Shown here: positions 8,405 to 16,175 of the stretch, piece by piece | Layout of the letters: every line of letters begins with the position of its first letter | How positions within the stretch are numbered: the stretch's first letter is position 1 | Source: Paenibacillus abyssi | GTDB lineage: Bacteria; Bacillota; Bacilli; Paenibacillales; Paenibacillaceae | Reading direction: 5' to 3' | DNA length: 64,000 nucleotides | Assembly (NCBI RefSeq): GCF_014640295.1 | Contig: NZ_BMGR01000001.1 | Location: 434,001 to 498,000 of the forward strand | Notes under the pieces: generated by a model | The model's input: only the letters and a program-made list of their open reading frames with translations | What the model was told of the DNA's origin: nothing | The model's database searches: none | Position numbers and translations under genes: made by a program

Positions 8405-9405
8405 CTCAATTCCTCCACATCCAGGCCTTCCTTGCGCAGATCGCCAATGACCCGCTCGATCTCCGGCCCGTCACCGATTAATTCAACGATCAATTGGCCA
8501 TACGGCGTTTGCTTCATGCGGGAAACCGTCCCCTGCAGAATGGCGAATTGCACACGCGTTGTCTTGACTGCGTTGTACAGAATGGGCTCGTAGGTCGTGT
8601 CGCCCACATAATGGACTCTGTACAGCCTTCCTTCGCGCTGACCGATCAGCTCGCGGGCATCGAAGGAATCGGCGACCTGCTCCACGAAATCCTGGGTCAC
8701 GCGATGCTGCGGCTTCAGGAAGACATCCAGCACCTTGCCCATCTCGACGATTCCGCCCTGATCGATGACCGCCACCCGGTCGCAGATGGAACGGATGACG
8801 TGCATCTCATGGGTAATGAGCAGAATCGTGATCCCTAGCTTCCGGTTAATGTCCAGCAGCAGCGCCAGAATGGCATTCGTCGTCTGCGGATCTAGCGCCG
8901 AAGTCGCTTCATCGCAGAGCAGGACATCTGGATTGTTGGCAAGCGCTCTGGCAATGCCGACCCGCTGCTTCTGTCCGCCCGACAGCTGCGCCGGATATTT
9001 ATTTGCATGCTCAGTTAGGCCGACTAGCTGGAGCAGTTCGCTGACGCGGTTATTGATCTCGTCTTTGGACAGCTTGGTCAGCCGAAGCGGAAAAGCGACA
9101 TTGTCCTTCACCGTTGCCATGGAGAGCAGATTGAAGTGCTGAAAAATCATCCCGATCCGCCGGCGCTGTCCCTGCAGCTGGCCAGAGGATAATGCAGTCA
9201 GCTCCACGCCACCTACCTTAACCGTACCGTCGGTAGGCCGTTCAAGCAAATTAACGCAACGGAGCAGCGTGCTCTTGCCGGCGCCTGAATGCCCGATGAT
9301 ACCGAATATTTCTCCTCTATCAACCGTAAGGTTGATGTTCCGTATCGCTTCGACATAAGCGGTCCCGACACGGTATGATTTGCTGACATTGTTAAGCTCA
9401 ATCAG
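8401..9405 (-). CDS. metN: MetN methionine ABC transporter ATPase, probable CTG start
   Basis: ATPase of the methionine importer: Walker A GHSGAGKST, LSGGQKQRVGIARAL signature, Walker B VLLCDEATSALDP and H-loop LITHEMHVI. A C-terminal NIL regulatory domain runs from about residue 260 (FAILQGTVSRMKQTPYGQL). Family members begin M-I-E-L-x-N-V-S. In this frame that motif begins with CTG at 9405 (CTG ATT GAG CTT), about eight bases after a run of G. No ATG, GTG or TTG occurs in frame before Walker A; the first TTG, at 9249, would remove the P-loop. I infer CTG as the start, giving 334 residues, the usual length. A point mutation of ATG or a sequence error is the alternative. Confidence 0.85.
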   Translation of the reverse strand: MIELNNVSKSYRVGTAYVEAIRNINLTVDRGEIFGIIGHSGAGKSTLLRCVNLLERPTDGTVKVGGVELTALSSGQLQGQRRRIGMIFQHFNLLSMATVKDNVAFPLRLTKLSKDEINNRVSELLQLVGLTEHANKYPAQLSGGQKQRVGIARALANNPDVLLCDEATSALDPQTTNAILALLLDINRKLGITILLITHEMHVIRSICDRVAVIDQGGIVEMGKVLDVFLKPQHRVTQDFVEQVADSFDARELIGQREGRLYRVHYVGDTTYEPILYNAVKTTRVQFAILQGTVSRMKQTPYGQLIVELIGDGPEIERVIGDLRKEGLDVEELR

Positions 9406-9570
9406 TTGGATAACCCCCCACCGAACTCTCTAAATATCCAATTCATATATTACCCGAATACTAGAGCGTTTAACCATTATGTATCTTTATCTAACTAAAC
9501 CGAGTTGTTTACATGGATATTTGACTATTATAACGAGTGAATATCATTTTGTCACCTGTATTTTTTTGCA
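9406..9570 (-). promoter_or_regulatory. metNIQ leader without a recognisable S-box
   Basis: In Bacillales the metNIQ operon is usually preceded by a SAM riboswitch. I looked on the minus strand for its conserved AGAGAGGNGGAGGGA start and found none between metN and the terminator at 9571. AT-rich hexamers suitable for a promoter occur near 9520-9530 (TATAAT on the minus strand). The leader would then be only about 120 bases, too short for an S-box with its own terminator. Confidence 0.35.
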
Positions 9571-9598
9571 AAAAAAATCCCGCATGTCTACGGGATTT
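9571..9598 (-). terminator. Intrinsic terminator
   Basis: On the minus strand an eight-base stem (9598-9591 with 9582-9575, core AAATCCCG/CGGGATTT) with an eight-base loop is followed by a run of T. It directly overlaps the stop of the small acetyltransferase-like relic, so it most simply ends that former gene. It lies upstream of metN and could also isolate the operon from read-through. Confidence 0.7.
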
Positions 9599-9800
9599 AC
9601 ATGTCTCGCCTTCTTCTTATCATACGGAACCCGACACGTTCCGTCAAACGATTGGCCGCCGCTGACGAGTAGACTTGAACTGTATCAATCTTGTTACCTA
9701 AATCAGCATCTAACTTATAGATTATCGATGGTAAGCTCATTTGGACCCGTTGATAAAGGTGAAATCCTGCGAATTCATAAGTCTGAGTGAGAAAACCAAA
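9597..9800 (-). pseudogene. C-terminal remnant of a GNAT-type acetyltransferase
   Basis: The open stretch ends SSAAANRLTERVGFRMIRRR at a stop at 9597-9599. The pattern N-A-A-N-x-L-x-E-x-x-G-F is the C-terminal hallmark of GNAT N-acetyltransferases. The upstream part (YKLDADLGNKIDTVQVYSSA) is only loosely similar, and a stop blocks the frame at about 9801. The catalytic core with the acetyl-CoA loop is missing, so I treat it as a relic. The rest of 9740-9884 holds nothing I can name. Confidence 0.35.
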
Positions 9801-9884
9801 TCATTTCGAGGGAGCGGAATAAAGCCACCAATCAGTTTAATGGCGTCCTCGTCCCTAGCTTATTAGATAAAGGAGTGTCATCAC

Positions 9885-10268
9885 TTATCCGATAGCTACA
9901 GTTATGCTACTAATAAGCATCAACAAACATACAGGCGCCCAAATCCTTCTCTCCCATTTGCTCCGTGTGATTAAGTTTAGTACAGTTGAAATCCCCGAAA
10001 AAAGAACAACAAACCAGATGGCCAGTTTTGCAAACGAATACCAGTTGGGAAATATGAATCCTGCTTTAATTAGCACTATTGCCGCTAGTAAGGTCAGAAT
10101 GAGGACCTGAAATAAAGCAGCCACACGCATAGCTGGTGGAAATTTGCCGGGAAATTTCCCGCCCATTGCATAACTTCCCCAAGGCACTCCTGCGGCTAGT
10201 GCAAATTGAAAAAGAATGACAACTCCAATTAAAGCAACGAATATTATGGCTGATATCCATACATACAT
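9885..10268 (-). CDS. Four-helix conserved membrane protein
   Basis: 127 residues with four hydrophobic segments, at about residues 3-25, 49-70, 78-98 and 109-126. Between the first two lies the short conserved loop GVPWGSYAMGGKFPGKFP. This layout is shared by a small family of uncharacterised bacterial membrane proteins. ATG 10268 follows AAGGAGGTCC with good spacing. No function can be assigned, and no neighbour suggests one. Confidence 0.7.
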   Translation of the reverse strand: MYVWISAIIFVALIGVVILFQFALAAGVPWGSYAMGGKFPGKFPPAMRVAALFQVLILTLLAAIVLIKAGFIFPNWYSFAKLAIWFVVLFSGISTVLNLITRSKWERRIWAPVCLLMLISSITVAIG

Positions 10269-10356
10269 ATCGCGGACCTCCTTATGGCATTATCTAATAT
10301 CTGGTCATTTCGTAAGTACTCTGCCCGTTAGGAGTTGAACAAAATCGTGCCTTCAT

Positions 10357-10788
10357 TTAGTCTTTATAAATAATCTTTCTTAGCTCAGTTGTCTGATCTT
10401 TTGGTATTTCGTAGCCTTGCCCGCTATTGGCTGTATCAACGAGCAAGGCGGTACGTCCATCTTCGTCAGCAACGTTTAACACGAATTTCTTTTGGGTTCC
10501 ATCTTCGTACACAAGGTGTATGAAGAACATTACACCATAATCTAGTTTACCTTCCATTTTTACCGCTTTACTGATCGCTCGCTGGAATATCCGTAGGTCA
10601 TCAACATTGTCAAAGATATAAGCATTCCCTCTAAATGGTGGTGTCTTCATTGTTTTGCATAAGTCCGCACATTCAAGTTCAATGCTAACGATCTCTTTTC
10701 CGTTAAGAACATCGTTTCCACAGCCCGTCATTCCAAGCACCAAAATTATTATCACTATGAGGAACCATCTTCTTTGAATTGTACCCAC
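10357..10788 (-). CDS. Small putative lipoprotein
   Basis: 143 residues starting at GTG 10788. Two Arg residues, a hydrophobic helix (FLIVIIILVLG) and a lipobox-like MTGC at residues 20-23 indicate a lipid-anchored secreted protein. The mature part is a compact alpha/beta region (SIELECADLC, YGVMFFIHLVYEDGTQKKFVLN, EDGRTALLVDT). I do not recognise a family; it has the look of the small Bacillales lipoproteins with a PepSY- or DUF-type fold. Confidence 0.6.
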   Translation of the reverse strand: MGTIQRRWFLIVIIILVLGMTGCGNDVLNGKEIVSIELECADLCKTMKTPPFRGNAYIFDNVDDLRIFQRAISKAVKMEGKLDYGVMFFIHLVYEDGTQKKFVLNVADEDGRTALLVDTANSGQGYEIPKDQTTELRKIIYKD

Positions 10789-10886
10789 TCACCTTATCGT
10801 TATCTTTACCAGTTAAAGACGAATTAGTAAGTACAAAGGTTGCCATTATTACTGTATTAGCCTGCCCGTAATGCTTTAATTTCCCC

Positions 10887-11357
10887 CTAGTCCCAAAAAT
10901 TAAAGATAACATCTCCGACTGTTTTAGGCTTCCAATAAAAGATTTGGTTTAATTCCTCTTTATTTAGGCTGTTTTCATTTAGCAAGGTATGAGTTCTTTC
11001 ATCGAGTATTAATTGTTGATTAAGTGCATCAGCAGATAGTACCCTAAATCCATTGCTGAAAGCATCTACAACACTAGAAAGTGAGTCTTCGACATATTCA
11101 ATATCGAAGTATTGAACTGTTGAAGCAAACGCTACGAAGGGATAGGAACAGTTTAACAAGATAAAAGTGCTTCCGTCCTCCAAACCAAGCTCTGCTTTAT
11201 AAAAATTTTGTGATACATGTGGTTCTTCAAAGGACAAAAGCTTCCCTTTAGAATAGTTTGCCAACATGTAACAGAGTTTTTTGAAATGCAACGAATTGAC
11301 CTCTGGCGATCCTTCTCCAAAGAATCCTGATACACCATCCAGAAGTAACACTGCCAT
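10887..11357 (-). CDS. Protein of unknown function
   Basis: 156-residue cytosolic protein with no signal or membrane helix. ATG 11357 is preceded by AGAGG at six bases; the in-frame upstream TTG has worse spacing. Composition is ordinary (HFKKLCYMLANYSKG, DGSTFILLNCSYPFVAF, FYWKPKTVGDVIFNFWD), with hydrophobic and polar residues alternating as in a folded single domain. It is about 100 bases upstream of the small lipoprotein gene and may be co-transcribed with it. The family is not recognised. Confidence 0.55.
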   Translation of the reverse strand: MAVLLLDGVSGFFGEGSPEVNSLHFKKLCYMLANYSKGKLLSFEEPHVSQNFYKAELGLEDGSTFILLNCSYPFVAFASTVQYFDIEYVEDSLSSVVDAFSNGFRVLSADALNQQLILDERTHTLLNENSLNKEELNQIFYWKPKTVGDVIFNFWD

Positions 11358-11446
11358 CACCAACCTCTTATTTCGCCTTCCACCTCGTTACGGTAATCAC
11401 GCTTAATTTTAACACATATTGGAACTAGACTGTCTTTGCCTCAATT

Positions 11447-11470
11447 AAAAAAGACTGCCAATCGGCAGTC
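11447..11470 (-). terminator. Intrinsic terminator ending the long catabolic operon
   Basis: GACTGCC (11453-11459) pairs with GGCAGTC (11464-11470) around a four-base loop. The A run at 11447-11452 reads as a U run on the minus strand. It lies 16 bases past the stop of the 2-hydroxyacid dehydrogenase gene, the last gene of the operon. Confidence 0.85.
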
Positions 11471-11485
11471 CCTTTCAACCTACGC

Positions 11486-12445
11486 CTAACCTTTCACAAT
11501 ATTTTGCGACTTCCCTTCCAGAAATGCTCGTACGTTATCGACAGCCGTGTCGAGCAGTCTGCTGCGTGCTTCCTTCGTCCCCCACGCGTTATGAGGTGTA
11601 ATGATGCAATTGCGCGCCTGAAGCAAAGGATGGTCGGCGCCCGGCGGCTCGATTGAAAGAACGTCAACCGCTGCTCCGGCAATGGTACCAGCGTCCAGCG
11701 CCGCGGCCAAATCGCTCTCATTGACCAATTTCCCTCTAGAAGTGTTGATCAGAAATGCGGAGGTTTTCATCCGCGAAAGACGCTCTCTGTTGATGAAATC
11801 AAGCGTGGCAGGCGTTGCCGGACAATGCAAGCTCAGCACATCGGCGCTTTGCAGCAGCTCGTTCAACTCCGCCCACCTCACGCCCGGCAGACTCGGTTCA
11901 CCCGTCATGTTTCTTGCGTTCGCTATCACATCCATGCCGAACGCTTGCGCAATGGCGGCCGTCCGCATGCCGATTCGTCCGAATCCCACAATCCCCATGG
12001 TCTTCCCGGACAATTCCACCAACGGCGTAAGGCGGTAACTCCAATCCTCATTCGCCGACCACGCCCCGCATTTAACCGAGTCATTATGCCGCCCCACGGC
12101 ATGACACAACTCCATCAAAAGCGCAAACACAAACTGGGCCACCGAATCGGTTCCGTACGCCGGAATGTTCGTAACTACGATGCCTCTCCCGGCAGCCGAT
12201 TTTACGTCCACCACATCAAATCCTGTGGCCAGGACCCCGATATAGCGTAGTTTGGGCAGTCTGCGCAAAGCTGCATCATCCAAAGGCGTTTTATTGGTCA
12301 GTACAATTTCCGAAGCTGAGGCACGTTCCTCTATAAGCTCTCTCGGGGTACGGTCGTACACTGTTAATTCCCCTAATGCCTCAAGAGCCGACCAGCTTAA
12401 ATCGCCGCTATTTAATGTATATCCGTCGAGTACGCTTATTTTCAA
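11486..12445 (-). CDS. D-isomer-specific 2-hydroxyacid dehydrogenase
   Basis: 319-residue NAD-dependent dehydrogenase of the glycerate/phosphoglycerate/glyoxylate reductase group. The Rossmann motif GIVGFGRIGMRTA lies near residues 149-161. Catalytic Arg is in INTSRGKLVNE, Glu in VLSIEPP and His in TPHNAWGT. Such enzymes interconvert 2-keto and D-2-hydroxy acids such as glyoxylate/glycolate or hydroxypyruvate/glycerate. I prefer the TTG start at 12445 (MKISVLDGYTLN), six to seven bases after AAAGGTG; ATG 12451 overlaps that site. It is the last gene of the locus, so it may handle the end product of the aldolase steps. Confidence 0.85.
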   Translation of the reverse strand: MKISVLDGYTLNSGDLSWSALEALGELTVYDRTPRELIEERASASEIVLTNKTPLDDAALRRLPKLRYIGVLATGFDVVDVKSAAGRGIVVTNIPAYGTDSVAQFVFALLMELCHAVGRHNDSVKCGAWSANEDWSYRLTPLVELSGKTMGIVGFGRIGMRTAAIAQAFGMDVIANARNMTGEPSLPGVRWAELNELLQSADVLSLHCPATPATLDFINRERLSRMKTSAFLINTSRGKLVNESDLAAALDAGTIAGAAVDVLSIEPPGADHPLLQARNCIITPHNAWGTKEARSRLLDTAVDNVRAFLEGKSQNIVKG

Positions 12446-12459
12446 TGCCATCACCTTTT

Positions 12460-13299
12460 CTATCCTTTTACCCCGCCTGCCGCAATGCCTTCGATCAGAT
12501 AACGCTGGAAGAAGATAAACATCAGAAATACCGGAATCAAAGAAAGCAATGACATCGCAAACAGGGCGCCCCAAGAGCTTTCCCCCGTTGAATCCGTAAA
12601 CATGCGAAGCCCCAGTGCCACCGTAAAGAGCCGGATGTCGCTGAGATACAGCAGCTGGCTGAAAAAATCGTTCCAGGTCCAGATAAAGGTGAAAATGGTC
12701 GTCGTTATCAAAGCGGGAAGCGTGAGCGGAAGGATAAGATACCAGTACATCCTGATCGGTCCGCAGCCGTCGATGGCAGCCGCTTGATCCAATTCACGAG
12801 GCAGCGAACGGATGAACTGTACGATCAGAAAGATAAAGAAGCCTTCAACCGCAAAGAACTTGGGAAGATAGAGCGGTAAATACGTATTAATCCACCCCAG
12901 CTTGTTGAACATGATGTACTGCGGGATTACCGTAACGTGAAAAGGTAACATTAAAGTTGTCAGCATGATTGCAAAAAACACCTTTTTTAAAGCAAAGTCC
13001 AACCTCGAAAACGCATATGCGGCCATTGAACATGAAATCAGTGTACCGACAATCGACATGCCAGTCACGTAAAAGGTATTCGTAAAAAAAGTCCCGAACG
13101 TGACGCCGGATACACCCTTCCAACCCTGTAAATAATTATCAAAGGTAATTTTGGAAGGAAAGAGCGAAGAACTGGTGAAGATTTCAGTATTATCCTTGAA
13201 GGAGCTGAAAAACATCCAGATTAATGGATAAAGCATAATCAAACATCCGGCAAGGATCGGAATGTGATAGAGCAATTTGGAAGGACCTCTTATAACCAC
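12460..13299 (-). CDS. Sugar ABC transporter permease, MalG type
   Basis: 279-residue inner-membrane permease of the CUT1 group with six hydrophobic segments. The EAA loop is LDQAAAIDGCGPIRMYWYLI near residues 180-200, and it has the typical MalG ending FQRYLIEGIAAGGVKG. GTG 13299 is preferred because GAGGTG lies six bases upstream; longer in-frame starts overlap the preceding gene. It pairs with the MalF-type permease 11 bases upstream. No ATPase gene is present, as is usual when a shared MsmX-type ATPase energises several importers. Confidence 0.85.
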   Translation of the reverse strand: MVIRGPSKLLYHIPILAGCLIMLYPLIWMFFSSFKDNTEIFTSSSLFPSKITFDNYLQGWKGVSGVTFGTFFTNTFYVTGMSIVGTLISCSMAAYAFSRLDFALKKVFFAIMLTTLMLPFHVTVIPQYIMFNKLGWINTYLPLYLPKFFAVEGFFIFLIVQFIRSLPRELDQAAAIDGCGPIRMYWYLILPLTLPALITTTIFTFIWTWNDFFSQLLYLSDIRLFTVALGLRMFTDSTGESSWGALFAMSLLSLIPVFLMFIFFQRYLIEGIAAGGVKG

Positions 13300-13310
13300 G
13301 GTGATCACCT

Positions 13311-14204
13311 CTATTCTTGATAGAACACCCATTTACCCGAGGAAAGGAAAATTAACGCTGTGATGAAGGCAATAATTAACAATAACACCCAAGCCATAGC
13401 GGAGGCGTAACCCATTAGAAAGTTGGTAAATCCCTGCTGATATAAATACAGCGTATAGAACAACGTGGAATTAAGCGGACCGCCTGAACCACCGCTGACG
13501 ATATAGGAGGAGGTAAATGCCTGGAAGGCGGAAATCACCTGCATAACCAGATTGAAAAAGATGATCGGCGTCAACAACGGGAGCGTAATGCTCGAGAATT
13601 GCCTGTACCGGCCGGCACCGTCTATTTTGGAGGACTCATATAGATCATTGGGAATTTGTTTCAATCCGGCCAGGAAAATGACCATCGAAGCTCCGAATTG
13701 CCATATGGCAAGGATGATCAGCGTATACAGTGCGGTTCCGGGATTCGCGAGCCAATTCATGCCCTCGATGCCTACCTTGAGCAGTAAGCTGTTCACCAGT
13801 CCGTCTCCCCCGAACAGCTGACGCCAGAGTAATGCGATCGCGACGCTTCCTCCAAATAATGACGGCACATAATAAATCGCCCGGTAAAATTGCAATCCTC
13901 TAATACCACGTTTTAACATGAGGGCGATAAACAGGGCGAAGGAAAGCTGCAGCGGCACGCCGATCAACACATAGTTAGCCGTTACCTTCATGCTGGCCAT
14001 AAACTTGCGGTCTGCCGTGAACATTTCCGCATAATTACTCAGTCCGATCCAATTGGGCGCGTTCATCATATCATACTGGGTGAAGGACAAGTAGAAGGAA
14101 AAGCCCATCGGAAAGGCGCTTAAGCAGATAAAACCGATTAGCCAGGGACTTAAAAAGAGGTAGCCCACCCAGTTGTTTCTCACAAACGCTCGCAGCGCGT
14201 CCAT
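13311..14204 (-). CDS. Sugar ABC transporter permease, MalF type
   Basis: 297-residue CUT1 permease starting at ATG 14204 (MDALRAFVRNNW) after AAAGGAGTG. Six membrane segments flank the EAA loop (LYESSKIDGAGRYRQFSSIT). The N-terminal GYLFLSPWLIGFICL is typical of Gram-positive sugar importers. It forms the heterodimeric channel with the product of the next gene and is separated from the binding-protein gene by a strong hairpin. Confidence 0.85.
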   Translation of the reverse strand: MDALRAFVRNNWVGYLFLSPWLIGFICLSAFPMGFSFYLSFTQYDMMNAPNWIGLSNYAEMFTADRKFMASMKVTANYVLIGVPLQLSFALFIALMLKRGIRGLQFYRAIYYVPSLFGGSVAIALLWRQLFGGDGLVNSLLLKVGIEGMNWLANPGTALYTLIILAIWQFGASMVIFLAGLKQIPNDLYESSKIDGAGRYRQFSSITLPLLTPIIFFNLVMQVISAFQAFTSSYIVSGGSGGPLNSTLFYTLYLYQQGFTNFLMGYASAMAWVLLLIIAFITALIFLSSGKWVFYQE

Positions 14205-14220
14205 AGCTTCACTCCTTTTT

Positions 14221-14261
14221 GCAATTGTGAGGAAACCGCACAAGGGTTTCCTCACAATTGC
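14221..14261 (-). other. 17-bp perfect inverted repeat between binding protein and permease genes
   Basis: Bases 14221-14237 (GCAATTGTGAGGAAACC) pair perfectly with 14245-14261 across a seven-base loop. There is no T run on either strand, so it is not a normal terminator. Its position, right after the binding-protein stop, matches the hairpins known in maltose-type operons that protect upstream mRNA ends and keep binding protein levels above those of the permeases. That role is inference. Confidence 0.6.
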
Positions 14262-14279
14262 CTGCTAGGCAATTAACTT

Positions 14280-15653
14280 TTATTTCTTGTTCAAGATCGC
14301 TGCCGCGTTCGTAACGAACTCTTCAGCGGCTTGTTCCGGTGTGAGTTGACCGAAAGCCATTGATTCTCCAACGTCAGTCAACGCTTGAGCGACTTGACCC
14401 TGACCCGCAGGAGGCAGAGGAAGCTTGCCGGCAATCTCCAGGGTATCCTGTATCGCCGTTACCGCGCGCTGCTGCGCCGGGTCCAATGTGGGCAACACAA
14501 TTTCATTGGCTTTCGTGGAGCCAAGTGCGCCTTGCTCGATTTTAAAGATTTTAACCGCTTCTTCATTGTTCACGAAGAAATTAATGAATTTTGCCGCTGC
14601 TTCCGGATGCTTGGAGGATTTTGAAATACTCAGGTAAGCGCCTTCGATAAATTCGCCGTTCTGACCTTCCGGATCCGTCGGTCTTCGAAGCGCATGAACC
14701 TCGCCTTCCTTAATAAAATTCTGATAATTAGGAATTTGGTTGTAGGGGACGGCAGTGAATCCCACTTTACCGAGAACAAACAAGCTTTGTTCCAACGGAA
14801 CGGTGGCATATTGCGCGCGTGTTTCGGCATCCGGCGTGATGCCGTCCTTGCGAAGCTTATCCCAGAACGAGAACCACCAGACCATATCTTCTTTTGTCAC
14901 GCCCAAGGAGCCATCGTCATTGAACAGGTTTTTCCCCTTTTGTCTTGCGTATACCATGACGCTCGTCAAATCCGAACTCAGATCGTTTGAGCCCCATGAA
15001 TCCTTGGCGTTAAACTTATCCTTCACTTCCTTGGCTTTCGCAGCGAATTCGTCGTACGTCCAATTGAAATCCGGCGGTTCTACACCGAGCTTCTCAAGCA
15101 CACCCTTGTTGTAAAAAATGCCCGTCATTGTTACGCCTTGCGCGACCATCACGGTTTGATCATTCAGCTTGCCGACCTCTTTGACCGCATCAGGGAAATC
15201 ATCCAGATTGATGACGCCGGACTCGACATACTGCGTCAAATCAAGCAGAGCTCCACGCTGTGCATAGTTTGCGACTTGGGTTGCATGCATGCCCACTACG
15301 TCTGGAGCATTTCCGCCCGCAGTCTGCGTAGCTAGTTTGTCCCAGTAGTCGTTCCAACTGCCGAATTCGCGGACAATTTTGATATTCGGGTTTTCCTTCT
15401 CGAACAAATCTGCAATCGCGTTATAGATTTCGTGACGTTTAGTATCTCCCCACCATGTAAAGCGAATTTCCGCATCCCCCTCTGCAGCCGGTGCAGGAAC
15501 ATCCTCTTTGGCAGGTTGCTCGCTTACCGTATTGGACGTATCCGCAGCATTTGCGTTATTTGCCGGAGGGGCATTGTTGCTGCCACTGCAGGCCGTTGTG
15601 ATGATCATCAATAAAGCCATGAACCCAAACAAAAGTCCGCGAATATTTTTCAC
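14280..15653 (-). CDS. Sugar ABC transporter substrate-binding lipoprotein
   Basis: 457-residue family 1 extracellular solute-binding protein. The signal peptide ends in the lipobox ITTAC (Cys near residue 22), followed by an Ala/Asn-rich linker. Then come EIRFTWWGDTKRHEIYN, NAPDVVGMHATQVANYA, GIFYNKGVLEKLG and the typical EGAYLSISKSSKHPEAAAKFI. GTG 15653 follows AAGGGGTG. CUT1 binding proteins take up oligosaccharides, glycosides, polyols or sugar-like compounds; the ligand here is unknown. It is the first transport gene of the operon. Confidence 0.9.
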   Translation of the reverse strand: MKNIRGLLFGFMALLMIITTACSGSNNAPPANNANAADTSNTVSEQPAKEDVPAPAAEGDAEIRFTWWGDTKRHEIYNAIADLFEKENPNIKIVREFGSWNDYWDKLATQTAGGNAPDVVGMHATQVANYAQRGALLDLTQYVESGVINLDDFPDAVKEVGKLNDQTVMVAQGVTMTGIFYNKGVLEKLGVEPPDFNWTYDEFAAKAKEVKDKFNAKDSWGSNDLSSDLTSVMVYARQKGKNLFNDDGSLGVTKEDMVWWFSFWDKLRKDGITPDAETRAQYATVPLEQSLFVLGKVGFTAVPYNQIPNYQNFIKEGEVHALRRPTDPEGQNGEFIEGAYLSISKSSKHPEAAAKFINFFVNNEEAVKIFKIEQGALGSTKANEIVLPTLDPAQQRAVTAIQDTLEIAGKLPLPPAGQGQVAQALTDVGESMAFGQLTPEQAAEEFVTNAAAILNKK

Positions 15654-15691
15654 TTTCCAAGCACCCCTTATTTTTGGATTTCGTCTTGCGC

Positions 15692-16159
15692 TTAACCTCC
15701 CATCAATTCACGGGCAGATTGCTTCTCCAGCTCTAGCAGCTTGCCGACCCGTCTGCGAAAATGCTCCTCCGTGCTGAATGTCGAAACGAGAAAAGCCCGG
15801 ATCAAATCCTCGGTCAGCCAAGGGCCTACGATTTGGGCGCCGATGCACATCACATTGACGTCATCATGCTCGACGCTTTGATGCGAGGAGTAGACATCGT
15901 GACAGACGGCGGCCCGGATTCCCGGAATCTTGTTGGCCGCAATTGCGGCACCGACACCGGTTCCGCAAAACATGATTCCTCGCTCGTGCTTCCCGGATCT
16001 GACTGCATCGCATACCCGTCTTGCAATATCCGGAAAATCAACCGGCTCGATCGAGTCGCATCCATAATCGGTAACTTCACATCCAAGTTTCTCGAACACC
16101 GGCATTAAGCCTGTCTTCATCTCATATCCGCAGTGATCGCTTCCGAGTGCGATTTTCAT
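15692..16159 (-). CDS. RpiB/LacA/LacB-family sugar isomerase
   Basis: 155 residues, the normal size for RpiB. MKIALGSDHCGYEMK at the start and GIMFCGTGVGAAIAANKIPG, with the catalytic Cys near 70, are diagnostic. The catalytic-base region is DVYSSHQSVEHDDVNV. RpiB-type enzymes move the carbonyl between C1 and C2 of phosphorylated five- or six-carbon sugars, and several act on unusual sugars or tetroses. No kinase gene is nearby, so a phosphorylated substrate would have to come from elsewhere. ATG 16159 follows GAGGGA. Confidence 0.85.
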   Translation of the reverse strand: MKIALGSDHCGYEMKTGLMPVFEKLGCEVTDYGCDSIEPVDFPDIARRVCDAVRSGKHERGIMFCGTGVGAAIAANKIPGIRAAVCHDVYSSHQSVEHDDVNVMCIGAQIVGPWLTEDLIRAFLVSTFSTEEHFRRRVGKLLELEKQSARELMGG

Positions 16160-16175
16160 GCCGTAATCCCTCCTC

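Noticed and set aside
9622-9645. Inverted repeat ACGGAAC/GTTCCGT
   Set aside because: It lies inside the acetyltransferase-like relic's coding sequence (around the RLTERVGFR codons), so it is most likely chance.
9406-9880. SAM or T-box riboswitch upstream of metN
   Set aside because: Neither the S-box AGAGAGGNGGAGGGA block nor the T-box AGGGTGGNACCGCG block is present on the minus strand. The hairpin at 9571 is explained as the terminator of the acetyltransferase-like relic.
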